The translations under genes and the position numbers were made by a program. 64,000 nt of DNA from Pyrenophora tritici-repentis. Its lineage: Eukaryota > Ascomycota > Dothideomycetes > Pleosporales > Pleosporaceae. Below are positions 20,451 through 31,335 of the stretch, in pieces. Below the pieces are notes generated by a model, which was not told where the DNA came from, searched no databases, and was given only the letters and a program-made list of their open reading frames with translations. Numbering within the stretch: position 1 is the first letter of the stretch; every line of letters begins with the position of its first letter. The DNA lies in assembly GCF_003171515.1 (NCBI RefSeq), contig NC_089390.1, forward strand, positions 1,736,001-1,800,000, written 5' to 3'.

Positions 20451-21701
20451 ATGCAGTCACGGGCTTTCCCTCTGGTTGCAGAGCTCAACACCAATACTAG
20501 CACAGATTCTCAACGACTTCATCCTCAAATAACACTTGCGATCCCATTCCGCTTGGACTCGTTCCGAAAGCCGCATTCGAGCGGGAACCGTGATATGTCC
20601 GACTCCAACCCTGCCCTTGGATTTTCGAAAAACCACAAGTTCATCCGCAGGATTCAGTCAGGGCCACAGGGCTACGTAGAGCAATGGAAGCACGTTCCTA
20701 CGGCGAAAATGATTGCAGTAAAGGTCATTCGACACACCCAGCCTACACCTAATGAGGTTGCTATCCATCGAGAACCACCACCGCATGAGTCGATTATCGG
20801 CTACTTGGGCTACTACGAACAGCTACCAAAGCCAGATGTGTCCTCACTTCTACTTGAGTTTTGTGAATTCGGCGACTTCTACGACTTCGGTAAACGGGCT
20901 CGGCGGGTGGCTCGGAGGGGTGAACACCCTAGTTTCTCTGAAGCTTTCATGTGGCCAGTATACCGCCAGCTAATGAGTGCTCTCGCCTTTCTGCATCAAG
21001 GCATCGATGCACAGAACCCACAAGGTCGTGACGGCTGGAGGCCAATAGTACACCAAGACATCAAGGTCGAGAACGTGTTCGTCAAGCGCTTAGGCACCAT
21101 ACCCGACTGGTCGGAAATTAAACTGAAGATTGGAGATTTCGGCATGTCTACTTACTATGATCCTGCCAATCTCAATCCCCACAGCTACATTGGCACAAGC
21201 ACAAACTGGTCGCCGGAAATCTCCTGGGAGACCAAGCGCTTCACACCTGCGAGTGATGTATGGGCAGCTGCTAGCATCATCCATGGACTGGCTCATAACT
21301 TTGGGCCAAAAGTTGCTTCCGAGCTTATCAAGAAGAAGTGGTTCCTCCAAAATGATGAACTGCCCTTCCCAGCGACATGGCCGCCAAATCTACAAATCAG
21401 CTATTGGTCGTCGCAAGCACCGCATAGAGTCATTCCGATCAACGTTGACCCTAAAGAGCCTGTCCCTGTTTTGTCCGATTACGGAGTGGGATATGACATA
21501 CGGGCACTGAGCGCTCGCGAGCATTGGCCGAGCCCAAAGTACTCTGACGCACTGAACGATTGCATGATGGCGGGCCTCAAGATTTCGCCAGATGAGCGTG
21601 CAGAGTCGGGGAAATTACTCTTCCAGATTGAGACAGCACAGGCTAAGTTCCTTTTCAAGGATCTATGTGTGGCGCATGACCGTGAGACTGCGTCGGACTA
21701 G
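20451..21701 (+). CDS. Protein kinase-like protein
   Basis: A single open frame of 416 residues from ATG 20451, or 368 from ATG 20595 (MSDSNPALGFSKNHKF). The second start looks better because the first 48 residues are unstructured and a TATA-like patch sits just before 20451. Kinase landmarks: IAVKVIRH (VAIK-like lysine), LLLEFCEFGDFYDF (hinge), IVHQDIKVENVFV (catalytic loop with HQD in place of HRD), KIGDFGMS (DFG) and SDVWAAASIIHGLA (helix F). The Gly-rich loop is weak and the segment after DFG is short. The catalytic Asp, Asn and DFG are present, so activity is possible. It resembles the divergent Ser/Thr kinases common in Pezizomycotina. The substrate is unknown. Confidence 0.8.
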   Translation: MQSRAFPLVAELNTNTSTDSQRLHPQITLAIPFRLDSFRKPHSSGNRDMSDSNPALGFSKNHKFIRRIQSGPQGYVEQWKHVPTAKMIAVKVIRHTQPTPNEVAIHREPPPHESIIGYLGYYEQLPKPDVSSLLLEFCEFGDFYDFGKRARRVARRGEHPSFSEAFMWPVYRQLMSALAFLHQGIDAQNPQGRDGWRPIVHQDIKVENVFVKRLGTIPDWSEIKLKIGDFGMSTYYDPANLNPHSYIGTSTNWSPEISWETKRFTPASDVWAAASIIHGLAHNFGPKVASELIKKKWFLQNDELPFPATWPPNLQISYWSSQAPHRVIPINVDPKEPVPVLSDYGVGYDIRALSAREHWPSPKYSDALNDCMMAGLKISPDERAESGKLLFQIETAQAKFLFKDLCVAHDRETASD

Positions 21702-21864
21702 GACGGGGCCGACATGACGGGATGATCTTTGTGAGCTTTGGGCGCATTTCAAATAATCAACAACCTTTGTCGAGCTATGTTGAGTTTGGCGCTACACATT
21801 GAATGAAGAGCATCTTTTTGTATGACAACTGGTCAGGAACAAGGTTCTAATTTAAACGCTAGCA

Positions 21865-22695
21865 TCACATATTGGAGTAATCATAATCGAATCGCGACAG
21901 CGCTCTACTTTGTATCGCCATGTCAATGATCTCTTCTACAAGTCGGTTTACATCCTTTGTCTTTATCGGAACCCGGTGCCCACCTTCCCACTCCTGAACT
22001 CTGACATACCGCTTGTCAAAATACTCATGAAGTAGCCGACGATGTAACTGAATATTGGGATCCTTCAAACCGTGGTAATGAATGGTAGGTATCCTAATCA
22101 GATCTAGCATGGGAAACTGTAGCTTCTCCTCGACCGCCGTAGTCGTAACAGCTGAAGCAGGAACAAGGCCATGTGGAACGGGCATATCGGGTATTAACGA
22201 CACCAGCGGTCCCCGTCCGGCGAGAAGTACTGCGAAGCGAAACTGAGGCCAATCGGTATCGATGCCAAACACGTCGCGGGAGAATTGTTGCATGTACAGC
22301 AAACTCGCGCATATCTTCGCTCCCTGACTGAACCCTAGTAGTCCTACCCACTCGCCCGTCACGCCCTTCTCGTCATCCTCTGCTATGGCACCTATAAGAG
22401 AACACTGTATACGCTCGATAGCGCTGGTCGCATCTCGATGTGGATCTTCGGGGCTCCAGTGGAGCCAGGCTTTGAATGGACCGCAGCTCTTGTATACTGA
22501 GATGACATCTGGACCGGGCTTGGAAGGGAATGGCGCTTCCGCGTAGCAAAGTCTGAAATATGGCAACAGACTACGCTCGAGGACACGGCATTGGGCGCGG
22601 AAGATCCTGGCGTTGGTTCCACCACCGTGTAGACAGAGGATTCTCGGCTTGTGTAGAGTTGGGTCGGCGCTGGGGGTTGGGGTATGGTAATTCAT
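21865..22695 (-). CDS. FSH-family serine hydrolase (FSH1/OVCA2-like)
   Basis: Single-exon 276-residue alpha/beta hydrolase. The start reads PRILCLHGGGTNARIF, the family's oxyanion strand. LGFSQGAK near residue 120 is the nucleophile elbow (GxSxG). LKDPN and GGHRVP near residues 220-245 supply the Asp and His of the triad. The overall size and the pattern with RAQCRVLE and YAEAPFPSKPGPD fit the fungal serine-hydrolase family used both in general ester cleavage and, in polyketide clusters, as a product-releasing or trimming esterase. Neighbours (acyltransferase, monooxygenase, efflux pump) make a secondary-metabolite role plausible, but no substrate can be read from the sequence. Confidence 0.88.
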   Translation of the reverse strand: MNYHTPTPSADPTLHKPRILCLHGGGTNARIFRAQCRVLERSLLPYFRLCYAEAPFPSKPGPDVISVYKSCGPFKAWLHWSPEDPHRDATSAIERIQCSLIGAIAEDDEKGVTGEWVGLLGFSQGAKICASLLYMQQFSRDVFGIDTDWPQFRFAVLLAGRGPLVSLIPDMPVPHGLVPASAVTTTAVEEKLQFPMLDLIRIPTIHYHGLKDPNIQLHRRLLHEYFDKRYVRVQEWEGGHRVPIKTKDVNRLVEEIIDMAIQSRALSRFDYDYSNM

Positions 22696-24119
22696 CGTCT
22701 ATACAGTACTTAAAGTAGTATAGTATTGGGATGAAGAGTAGATGGGAGAGCGCGTTGATGAGATTGCTTGGTATGCTATCGGCGCTTCAAGTTAAGACAT
22801 AGACAAGCCATGATAAGCATCAGCCCATTCTCCTAATCGAGTTAACTATCTCTTAGCCCTGTAGGTAACCTCAGCTTGTCGTGAAACTCCGAGAGATACT
22901 CCATGTATTTTTGGTTAGGCTGCCTGAAACTCTGGTGTGGTCGTGTCAGTGGGGGCGGGAAACTACATAGGTAAACAAGTCACCAAACTGTAGGTTACTT
23001 TTACTATCTGATGCTACTTTAAGCTATCTAGAATCTTTTGACTTCAATGTTAGTTATATGGAGGTTGGTTTCGTGTGTTTGTAATAGTCAAGAGAGTCGC
23101 AAAGGCTGAAGACGGCCACTAAGGCACACGTCGCTAAGTGAGTATCAGTGATGACAGCTTGCTAAATCAGCGTTACTACATGCATGTAACCTTATATATA
23201 GGGGGGGGGAATGGGCTTCGTGGTATGGGGACAACTCCAGTATGGAGTAAAGTGAAGTACGTGACCGTGACGTATCTTAACAGACTTGTGACAACAGTAG
23301 CGTGGCGAGATCATGAAAAAACTGTATGTGTTACAATGTTATTAACTTCGACTATACTAGGCCGTGGAGTACTGTATTGTGAAGTCATTATTATAGGAAC
23401 AACACATTCGGCCGTAGATGATTCTAGAGGGTTGCCCAACTCCCACAGAGACGGCAACGCCGACGGCTAACTAGTGTGGTGTAGTAGCTTGTCACGTGTT
23501 CGGCGTTAGGTAATCGGCGCTAGGGTTGAGTATTTTAGGGCGACTCCGCGAGGAGAAGCTCGACATCATCGGATCATCTTATCGTACACCATTCTTAATA
23601 CTACCGTTTATTGTTCGGATACCTTCTTGTTCCCTACTCTCTACCGATTGCGGGTCGGCAGCCTCTCTTCTGACTATTGAGGCTATCCCTCTACCACACT
23701 AGTCAGCCTCCCCAAGCTACTGCACGACACCGTGATTACTTGCAGAGATAACAGAAACATTACCTAGGATAGATAAGTTCGACGCCTGAAATGTACCGAG
23801 AGATCGCGAATAGCCTGGAGATCGGGGTATATTGAAGAAAGGTAGCCATTGGAGTCTAGAACTGAGAAATGGAAAGTGTAGAACAAATGAATGTCTCAGG
23901 TATCACCGGTCTCAGCCAGCCTGGCACTAATACTCCGAAATTTTCCATGGGCTCCACGAACGTTCTTTCTCAGGGATGATTACCCTACCTTCTGGTATCT
24001 TGTATGTACATAAAGAAGCACGATTACATAAGTGTTCGTGTCTAGTGTGACTTTATTCGGACTATTATTTCTTTTCACGCACAATCCAAACGACCTTGAA
24101 TACTAGCCTAGCCCTACGG
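22696..24119. other. Gene-poor 1.4-kb spacer, possibly old repeat DNA
   Basis: No supported gene. It contains a G-run at about 23,200 and a segment at ~23,488-23,756 that starts tgtcacgtg and ends gagataaca. That segment resembles a solo LTR in outline, but I found no second copy and no target duplication. Short frames are unconvincing. Confidence 0.35.
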
Positions 24120-25490
24120 TTATGAATTCTCTTTAATGATAGCAGTGCATCTACTCCACTCTAGGTCCTCACACAAGCCCTTGATCTCTATCTCCGGAAG
24201 ACAAAGCAAAAGCAATAGATCGCCATTCGCCTCCTGAGGATAGATATAAAATACGCCAGGAAGTGGTGTCAGCTTGGGCCTGCGACCTAGATCCAGCTTT
24301 CCTAAGATACCAAAATCGAACCCATTGACTTTAGCGTTCATCATAGATGAGTGGCCAATGTCTGTGATTGGATTGGCACCGCCTGCGTACATGAGCCGTG
24401 ACTTGTCCTGCACTGAGTCGACAAAGGTAGCGTAAGATCGGGCCGAAAAGTCGTTGTTTGTGTCGTCAAGGTCCTTGCGCAGGCGCGTTGCCACCGTAGC
24501 AAGTGGCAAATCTACGAGCTCTTGGAAGGTGAGGCGCGTGGCAGATTGATACACCATCTGTCCAAGATAGCCCGGCGAAACGCCGACAACAGGTCGGATA
24601 TCGATGGTGCGACCGAACTTGGAAACGCAAGTTGGATCGGGGCCAGTCTTGATCCGGACAGCGGCTATGCTCTTCCAGAATAGCGCACACAAAGCGTCGT
24701 TGGGAGAGATGAACGGAACGTCTGGGTCAAAGCCTACTGAGTCTTCGGCTAGCTTCTTGACTTCTGCCAGCTTGTCCTTGAAGAAGCGGAAATAGGTCCA
24801 TTGAGCTGGAGCGCGGGGTTTGATAGGTTCCGGCGCTGGATCGGGCTTTAGAAGATGACTGTGATCAAGCATTGGCTCGAAGGGGTCAAGAAGCCGTATG
24901 ACACTTGCGGGATCTTGATTGGCAGCTTCGATGATGTCTTCAGGGAAAGGCTCGCCACGGAGAGCGGCAGACAGAAGGGTGATGATAGTGAACAAGCCCG
25001 TCCCGTCAACCATGTTATGCTGGTTGCTGTACGTGAGAAGGAACCCGCCCTTCACGAAAGTAACTTGCAGCATAGCCGGAGGCGCCGGCCCGATCTTGGC
25101 GGTGTTGTAACCCAGAGGGAATCCTGGGTAAGGACAGATGAGGTCCCCGTCAAGCATCGAGAAAGGCGCCTCAGCCGCAAGCATCTCTGCGTACGAGGGA
25201 AGAAGATCAGAGCAATCTCTGACCTTGAGGAGGCCGTGTGGCGGGACATCTTCGGGCCATGGTGCCATGCGGAGGATACCTGAACTACTATCTTCACCGG
25301 GTACATGGATGACTTGACCCGTGAGCCAAGGGATAGCGGCTAGAATTTTAGATGTAGCGTCTCTAAGGGCAGAGATGACTATCTCTTGAGTGAGGCCTTC
25401 CCTCATAGGGAAAAGGGAGACGCCATGGTTGTAGGTCGTCAGTTGGGGAAATTGACCAAGGACGTCAGGGTTGCGTTCAGGGTAAGGCAT
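24120..25490 (-). CDS. BAHD/Tri101-like acyltransferase
   Basis: A single-exon gene of 456 residues starting MPYPERNPDVLGQFPQ; an upstream in-frame ATG at 25595 would add 35 non-conserved residues. The catalytic motif HNMVDG (HxxxD) lies near residue 175 in LTYSNQHNMVDGTGLF. The second family motif near the C terminus is NGFDFG, a variant of DFGWG. SALRDATSKILAAIPWLTGQ near the start matches the fungal branch related to trichothecene 3-O-acetyltransferase, and the family transfers acyl groups from CoA to alcohols or amines of small molecules. It is divergent from the monooxygenase-transporter fusion gene across 585 bp, so the two are likely co-regulated. The acyl donor and acceptor are unknown. 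Confidence 0.88.
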   Translation of the reverse strand: MPYPERNPDVLGQFPQLTTYNHGVSLFPMREGLTQEIVISALRDATSKILAAIPWLTGQVIHVPGEDSSSGILRMAPWPEDVPPHGLLKVRDCSDLLPSYAEMLAAEAPFSMLDGDLICPYPGFPLGYNTAKIGPAPPAMLQVTFVKGGFLLTYSNQHNMVDGTGLFTIITLLSAALRGEPFPEDIIEAANQDPASVIRLLDPFEPMLDHSHLLKPDPAPEPIKPRAPAQWTYFRFFKDKLAEVKKLAEDSVGFDPDVPFISPNDALCALFWKSIAAVRIKTGPDPTCVSKFGRTIDIRPVVGVSPGYLGQMVYQSATRLTFQELVDLPLATVATRLRKDLDDTNNDFSARSYATFVDSVQDKSRLMYAGGANPITDIGHSSMMNAKVNGFDFGILGKLDLGRRPKLTPLPGVFYIYPQEANGDLLLLLCLPEIEIKGLCEDLEWSRCTAIIKENS

Positions 25491-26075
25491 TTTGAACAAA
25501 AAGTGGGTAGTTCTGGAGTGGTTGAAATAAACCCTGTATGGTGATGATAGTACTTGGGTACGGGAAGGCAGGTATGATAACGAAAAGATGTGCAATTCCT
25601 ACCCACCCAGAAGGAACAAGTAAGATTTATCGCGTTATGACTCAACTCTCTCAGTACCTATAGTTACTTATTTAAGATTGTACATGTTTCGTTGTTTCTC
25701 CCTGAGCCTTGCGCGCCGCGTCGTGTTGTCGTTGAGATATTCCGAGCTCCGTGGTAAGTTAATCGGCCCATCCAGGGTCCACCGCTACCACTTCCAGAAC
25801 ATGAGTTCATGAGCTAGGCCAGTTTCTCCGAAAATACAAAATGCAATCACTTCAGACGGAGTAACCACTGCATCCGCATCGTACCGCTCAAAATACAGAG
25901 TAGTCTCACTGTCGTACAGGATGGTAAACCCCGCTCTCAATGTCTTACATGATGGCAGACGCCCCAGCCGATCACATTCACCTCCTCCCATCACGCTTTT
26001 CACCAAAGCAACCTTCAGCCCAGTACTAGTGCCCATTCCAATAGGTATCTAAGGGGGCAATCCAACTTGGTTACT
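25491..26075. promoter_or_regulatory. Divergent promoter between acyltransferase and monooxygenase-transporter gene
   Basis: This 585-bp gap also contains an 83-residue open frame on the - strand (25785-26036) with no recognised motif, which I do not call a gene. The two flanking metabolic genes start outward from here, so shared regulation is likely. No specific operator was identified. Confidence 0.45.
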
Positions 26076-29000
26076 ATGTTCGACGACGCTCCTTTCGAAG
26101 TCGCCATTGTGGGTGGCGGCATTGCCGGTCTGACACTCGCAATCGGCCTCCTACGCCGTAACATCCCTTTCAAGATTTACGAGCGCGCACAGGGTTTCCG
26201 TGAGATCGGTGCTGGGATCGGATTTACTGCAAATGCTGAACGTGCTATGCTCGCACTTGACCCGCGGATCCACGCTGGATTCCGGAACCTCGCTTTTCGC
26301 AATAACGAGGATGATTTTTACTATGTCGATGGGTATCACTGGGACCCTAATAATCCAGATCATGAGGAGGTCATCTTCAAGATGTACCTTGACGAGAGAG
26401 GATTTGAGGGTTGTCGCAGACCAGACTTTCTGGAGGAATTGGTACGGCATATTCCACCACAGTTTGTTGCATTTGGGAAGGATTTGGTTTCGGTGAGGGA
26501 TGATGCAGGGGATAGCAAATGCACTCTATCATTTCACGATGGTTCCGCAGCAAAAGCTGATCTCGGTGAGTTCCATACAACAAAATCCTAGACAACCATA
26601 TGAATGAACATGGCTAACAAATCACCAGTAATTGGGTGCGACGGGATTCGCTCCAAACTTCGACGTGTCATGTTCGGAGAAGGCCACCCAGCTGCCTACC
26701 CTCAATACACTTACAAGTACGCCATTCGAGGTCTTATCCCCATGGACCAAGCCAAAGCCGCAGTCGGAGAATTCCAAACTTTCAATCGCATGATGCACTT
26801 CGGCCCTGGTGCCCATGCCCTCACCTTCCCTGTCGCCGGCGGTAACATCCTCAACGTTGTTGCTTTTGTCACCGACCCAGACCAGTGGAAAGCTCCAGAT
26901 GGCAAGCTCACCGCACCAGCGTCGAAGGCTGAAGCAGCAAAGGCTTTTTCCGCGTTCAGCCCCGTTGTGCGCAAGATCATAAATCTACTCCCTGATACAA
27001 TCGATAAATGGGCTGTGTTCGACACTGGAATCCATCCCCCTCCTTCCTACGTGTCTGGCCGTCTATGTCTTGCCGGTGATGCCGCACATGCTGCTGCACC
27101 TCACCACGGAGCAGGTGCTGGCTGCGGTATCGAAGACACACTAGTCCTGGCCTGTCTCCTGGAAGCCGTTGCACGATCTAATCCAGCCGACCGATCAACA
27201 GCCATACGATCCGCCCTACAGGTCTACAATAACATACGATACGAGCGAACACAGTGGCTCGTCCAGAGCAGTCGCATGATAGGCGATGTGTACGAGTTCA
27301 TGCATCCCGAGTGCGGCCAAGATCACCAAAAGATCGCCCACGAGATCTACACACGCTCACACAAGATATGGGACTACGAAGTCGATGCCATGGCGCAAGA
27401 TGCACTCCACCAGTTCGGAAGCGCAGTAAAGAACACCCCATCGCTCACATCGGTCGGCAAGGAAGCAGACAAGAGTTCCACTGAAGTATCGCTAGTTGGC
27501 GAAAAGCCAGTTGAGCATATATACATGTCTGGTTTTGCGCTCGCTGCGGTCATGGTCACGTTTACGCTCGTGTACTTTCTGCTCATGTTGGATATTTCGA
27601 TTATGTCTACTGCAAGTAGCCGTTATTAACGTACGATATGTATTTTGACAAAATGATCAGGCTATCCCGTACATCACTGACGAATTCAACTCGCTCCTCA
27701 ATGTTGGTTGGTATGGCAGTGCCTACCAGCTCGTCTGTGCGACATTGCAACCCCTCACTGGCACCATGTACGCCCGCTTGAACTCAAAGGTTCTGTTTCT
27801 TACCTTCTTCACCATCTTCATGGGCGGCTCTGCCATTTGTGGTGCAGCGCAAAGTTCAGTGATGCTGATCTTGGGGAGAGCGGTAGCTGGTTTTGGTGCT
27901 GCTGGCATTATGAATGGCGGCTTCACTATGCTCAACTCTTGCGTCTCACCACAGCAGCGACCCGGGATGCTTGGCATTATGATGACTTTTGGCAATCTTG
28001 GTGCAGCAGCTGGACCGCTCATCGGAGGAGCGATCACAGAATACGCCACATGGCGATGGTGTACGTATCTTACCTTCTTCCTTTCGCATTGTAAAGATGC
28101 TGATGACTCCAAGGCTTCTACATCAACCTCCCCGTCAGCGCCATCGTCTTTCCCTTCTTAGTCTGGCTCAGAATCCCTGAGCATATACCCAAGCCTCACT
28201 GGAAAGCCGTTCTCCTAAACGCACGTCATGAATTCAACCTCATCGGCTTTTCCGTCTTCGCTCCCGCTGCCATCATGCTGTGGCTCGTACTGGACTTTGG
28301 CGGCAATCGCTGGGAATGGGACAGCTCTACCACTATCGGTCTTCTCTGTGGCTCTGTCGCCACGTTCGCTCTCTTCACTGCATGGAACAATCATCAAGGC
28401 GACAAGGCGATGCTCCCATTTTCCACTCTGAAGCTACGCGTCGTGTGGTCTAGCTGCTTGACAATTCTCATGCTAGCTGGAACACTGCTTGTTCTCACGT
28501 ATTACCTTCCATTGTGCTTCCAGGGTGTGAGGGGAGACACTCCGTTCCTGAGTGGTGTGCACTTCTTGCCTACGGCGGTGACGCAGGTTGTGCTTACTCT
28601 GATCAGTGGCCGGTTGAGTAAGTCGTCGTCTCCAACCTTTCTTTTCGGTCTCAATACTAATAGTCCTGCAGTTCAGGTGCTTGGATACTACCTTCCTTTT
28701 CTCCTCGTCGGTGGTGTCTTGGGCACCATCGGCTCAGGTCTCATGACGCTCATCTCGCCATCGCTCAGCCTGGCCAGGATCATCGGATTCCAGGTCCTAG
28801 CCGGAGTGGGCAGAGGTATTGCATTTCCTATGGTTAGTCGATTTCCCCACTCTCTCGTCTCATCGTACCCAACTAACCAAACAACACAGCCCATGATCGC
28901 TCTCGAGAACTCCCTCCCACCCGCTCGCATCCCCACCGCAATATCCACCTTCGTCTTCTGCCAGAACCTCGGCAGCGCTCTCTTCACCATCATCGCGCAA

Positions 29001-29264
29001 ACCGTCTTTGCCAACTCGTTGAAATCGAAACTCAGCGAGGACGCTCCTACAATTGACGTAGGGGCTATCATCCGCGCTGGCTCTACTAAGATGCGGACAT
29101 TGGTCACCAGCGAACAACTACCGCAGTTGCTCGAGGCGTACAGCTCGAGTATCCGGAGAACGTTTATCCTGGGCACTGCGACGAGCATAGTCAGTCTTTT
29201 AGTGTCGTATTTTATGGGATGGAAAGATGTCAGGCACAAGAGGGCGCCTGTGGCAAAGACATAG
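26076..29264 (+). CDS. FAD-dependent monooxygenase fused to an MFS (DHA2-type) transporter
   Basis: Six exons: 26076-26565, 26629-27611, 27661-28060, 28114-28617, 28672-28832 and 28890-29264, giving 970 residues. Residues 1-~420 are a salicylate-hydroxylase-like flavoprotein: VAIVGGGIAGLT (FAD, residues 10-20), GAGIGF, VIGCDGIRS and LAGDAAHAAAPHHGAGAG (~313). With no stop, the same exon runs through a ~35-residue polar linker into the first membrane helix (YMSGFALAAVMVTFTLVYFL, ~460). The DHA2 signatures follow: DISIMSTAIPYITDEF, LGRAVAGFGAAG, motif C GAAAGPLIGG and WRWCFYINLP, with about 14 helices expected. The third exon is entered through a GC-AG intron (27612-27660). The flavoprotein would oxidise an aromatic or polyketide-like compound and the fused pump could export the product. 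The separate-genes alternative has no stop codon, promoter or start between the halves to support it. Confidence 0.87.
27612..27660 (+). other. GC-AG intron in the transporter part
   Basis: Donor GCAAGT and acceptor ATCAG, 49 nt. Only this splice joins MSTA to IPYITDEF in frame. Using the nearby GT (27616) breaks the conserved helix-1 loop. GCAAGT is the usual sequence of the rare GC donor class. Confidence 0.85.
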
Positions 29265-29857
29265 AGGATATTCCGAAACCGACTGCAAGTCAGTCCGAAG
29301 AAAAGAGGAGGGCCTCCGAAATTGACCAAAAGGCATTCCGATGTAGACTAGAAGCCACCCGAAAAAGAAAGTTCTAATCGTGATGGAGCACTAAGTACGT
29401 TTCCATTTGTATGGCGTGACCCACAAAACTCGGAAGACGCAAATCTTTTCAAGTATACCTCGATGTCTAGGAGGACTGTAATGCTTGATGACGTGATTTC
29501 ATTGGAAGCTCTCCTGGGTTTCATCAACTTCATCTCTCCGCTGCACTACATGTACGGAGCCATCCGCGAACTCCATGGGTGACAAGATTCCATTCGGAGT
29601 TCGAATGTCCATGTCGGAGCTGGTGTGCCGTCGCGTTCGTGACGCACGCTGGCAGGAGATGGCCCGGCGTTAGCCCGGCGATAACCAATCACCCGCCTAA
29701 CCACTTCCCCGCCACATCATTCGCCGCGGGTTACCTTCTTTAGCCTACCTATCCACGTAGTTCGTACAAGTGCTTGCATATAAAATGGCGTCTACGGTAA
29801 GCAGCTGTGGAGCAATACTCACGCTGGATTACTTACACAGGTACCGTCTGAACCATC
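29265..29857. other. Spacer before the DAO-type oxidoreductase
   Basis: Includes a probable 5' untranslated part of the next gene. A TATA-like tataaaa lies near 29778, a small upstream ATG frame starts at 29785 (ATGGCGTCTACG), and a good donor/acceptor pair (GTAAGC at ~29797 to ACACAG at 29840) suggests a leader intron. Confidence 0.45.
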
Positions 29858-31335
29858 ATGCGACATGAACGCGCAACCCTCCCGACGCCAAAGTCGACCG
29901 ATTCCTTCTGGCATAGCGAGCCCGATGAGTTTCTTCTCGGCCATCGTACGACGGATGATCTGCCCTCTGAGGCCGACGTTGTTATCGTGGGGTCTGGTAT
30001 AACAGGCACGAGTGCAGCGAGATTTCTTGCTGAGGATGAGAGGGCTAATGGAAAGAGCATCGTGGTGCTTGAGGCTAGAGAAGCATGTTGGGGTGCGACG
30101 GGAAGGGTGAGTTGGCCCTGTTGATGTAGGTCAAGGAAGCCTGCTGATACTGCTGCCATCAGAACGGCGGACATTGCCAACCTCTCCTCTTCGATCGGAG
30201 CAGCGAAGTAGCCGAGTTCGAACTAAAGAACGTCGCCGCGGTACGATCATACATTCAAGAAAATGACGTACCCTGCGAGTGGCGCGATGTGACCGGCTGT
30301 CGCACATTCTGGACTGAAGAAGCGTTGAAAGAGACTATGAAACAAGTAAACCATCTCCGGGAGGTAGCACCCGAGATAGCCCGCCACGTCACTGTTATCC
30401 AAGACAAGCAAGACTTCAAGAAACACCGCGTTGCGTCTGATTGTGTTGGGGCGACTCTCAGTGAGGGAGCTGCAAGTCTATGGCCCTACAAGCTCGTCGC
30501 CTTTATCCTGAAGAAGCTGGTGAAATCCGGCCGAATTAACCTGCAGACTACAACGCCCGTCACTGAGATCACATCTGCCAACGGCACGCACACACTACAT
30601 ACAGCTCGCGGTATCATAAGCAGTAAGACCGTCATCCTTGCAACCAACGGTTATACATCAGCCATCCTGCCCCACTTTGCCGACCTCATCGTTCCCTGCC
30701 GTGGTGAAATGTCTGCTCTCTACCCCCCGAAAGCTTCAACCATCCTGCCCAACTCCTACGGTATGGTCGCAGCTCTAGGCCAGCCCGCCAACAATGATGA
30801 TTACCTCATCCAACGCCCCTACGAAGGCGTTCCCAATCCCGCCGGCCATCTCATGTTTGGCGGCGGTCGCGGAGCTGGGAACTACCCTAGCATAGGTGTC
30901 TCAGACGACAGCATAATCGACGAAGGCGCCGCCGCCTATCTCCGTGGCGCCCTATTGAAAGTGCTCGAGCTAGATGGTGAGACTGAAGGGCTTCAAGAAC
31001 TCCAGGCCGCCGCACAATGGACTGGTATCATGGGGTATTCGCGCGACGACCACCCGTGGGTAGGCAAGGTGCCTGGTAAAGAAGGCTTGTGGCTCTGTGG
31101 TGGCTACACTGGTCACGGGATGCCAAACGGCACGCTTTGCGGGAAGGCTATCGTTGATATGGTGTTGGGAGAGTTAGAGGGGCGGGAGTTGAGTGCAGTT
31201 CAGACTGCCATGGTGGAGAAGGGCCATATTCCTAGTAGTTATATCTTATCCAAGGAAAGGATTGATAAAGCGAGGCAGATGCTTACTGTGCAGCAGCAGG
31301 ATGAGAGAGGGGTGCGTATGGATCCTATGGTTTGA
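29858..31335 (+). CDS. FAD-dependent oxidoreductase, DAO family
   Basis: Two exons (29858-30106, 30163-31335) with a 56-nt intron give 473 residues. The Rossmann FAD motif ADVVIVGSGITGTSAARFL lies at residues ~40-58, followed by VLEAREACWGATGR and, across the splice, NGGHCQP, the conserved flavin-contacting segment of this branch. Near the C terminus, WTGIMGYSRDDHPWVGKVPG and LWLCGGYTGHGMPNG complete the FAD domain. This is the D-amino-acid-oxidase-like fold used for oxidation of amines or amino acids, for example gamma-glutamylputrescine-type oxidases. The true substrate is unknown. It follows the monooxygenase-transporter gene in the same direction and may belong to the same metabolic set. 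The frame is intact. Confidence 0.92.

Noticed and set aside
23488..23756. Segment resembling a solo LTR (tgtcacgtg ... gagataaca)
   Set aside because: No second copy in the window and no flanking target duplication were found.
25785..26036. 83-residue open frame on the - strand between acyltransferase and monooxygenase genes
   Set aside because: No motif, no start context, and it sits in a divergent promoter. Kept only as a remark.
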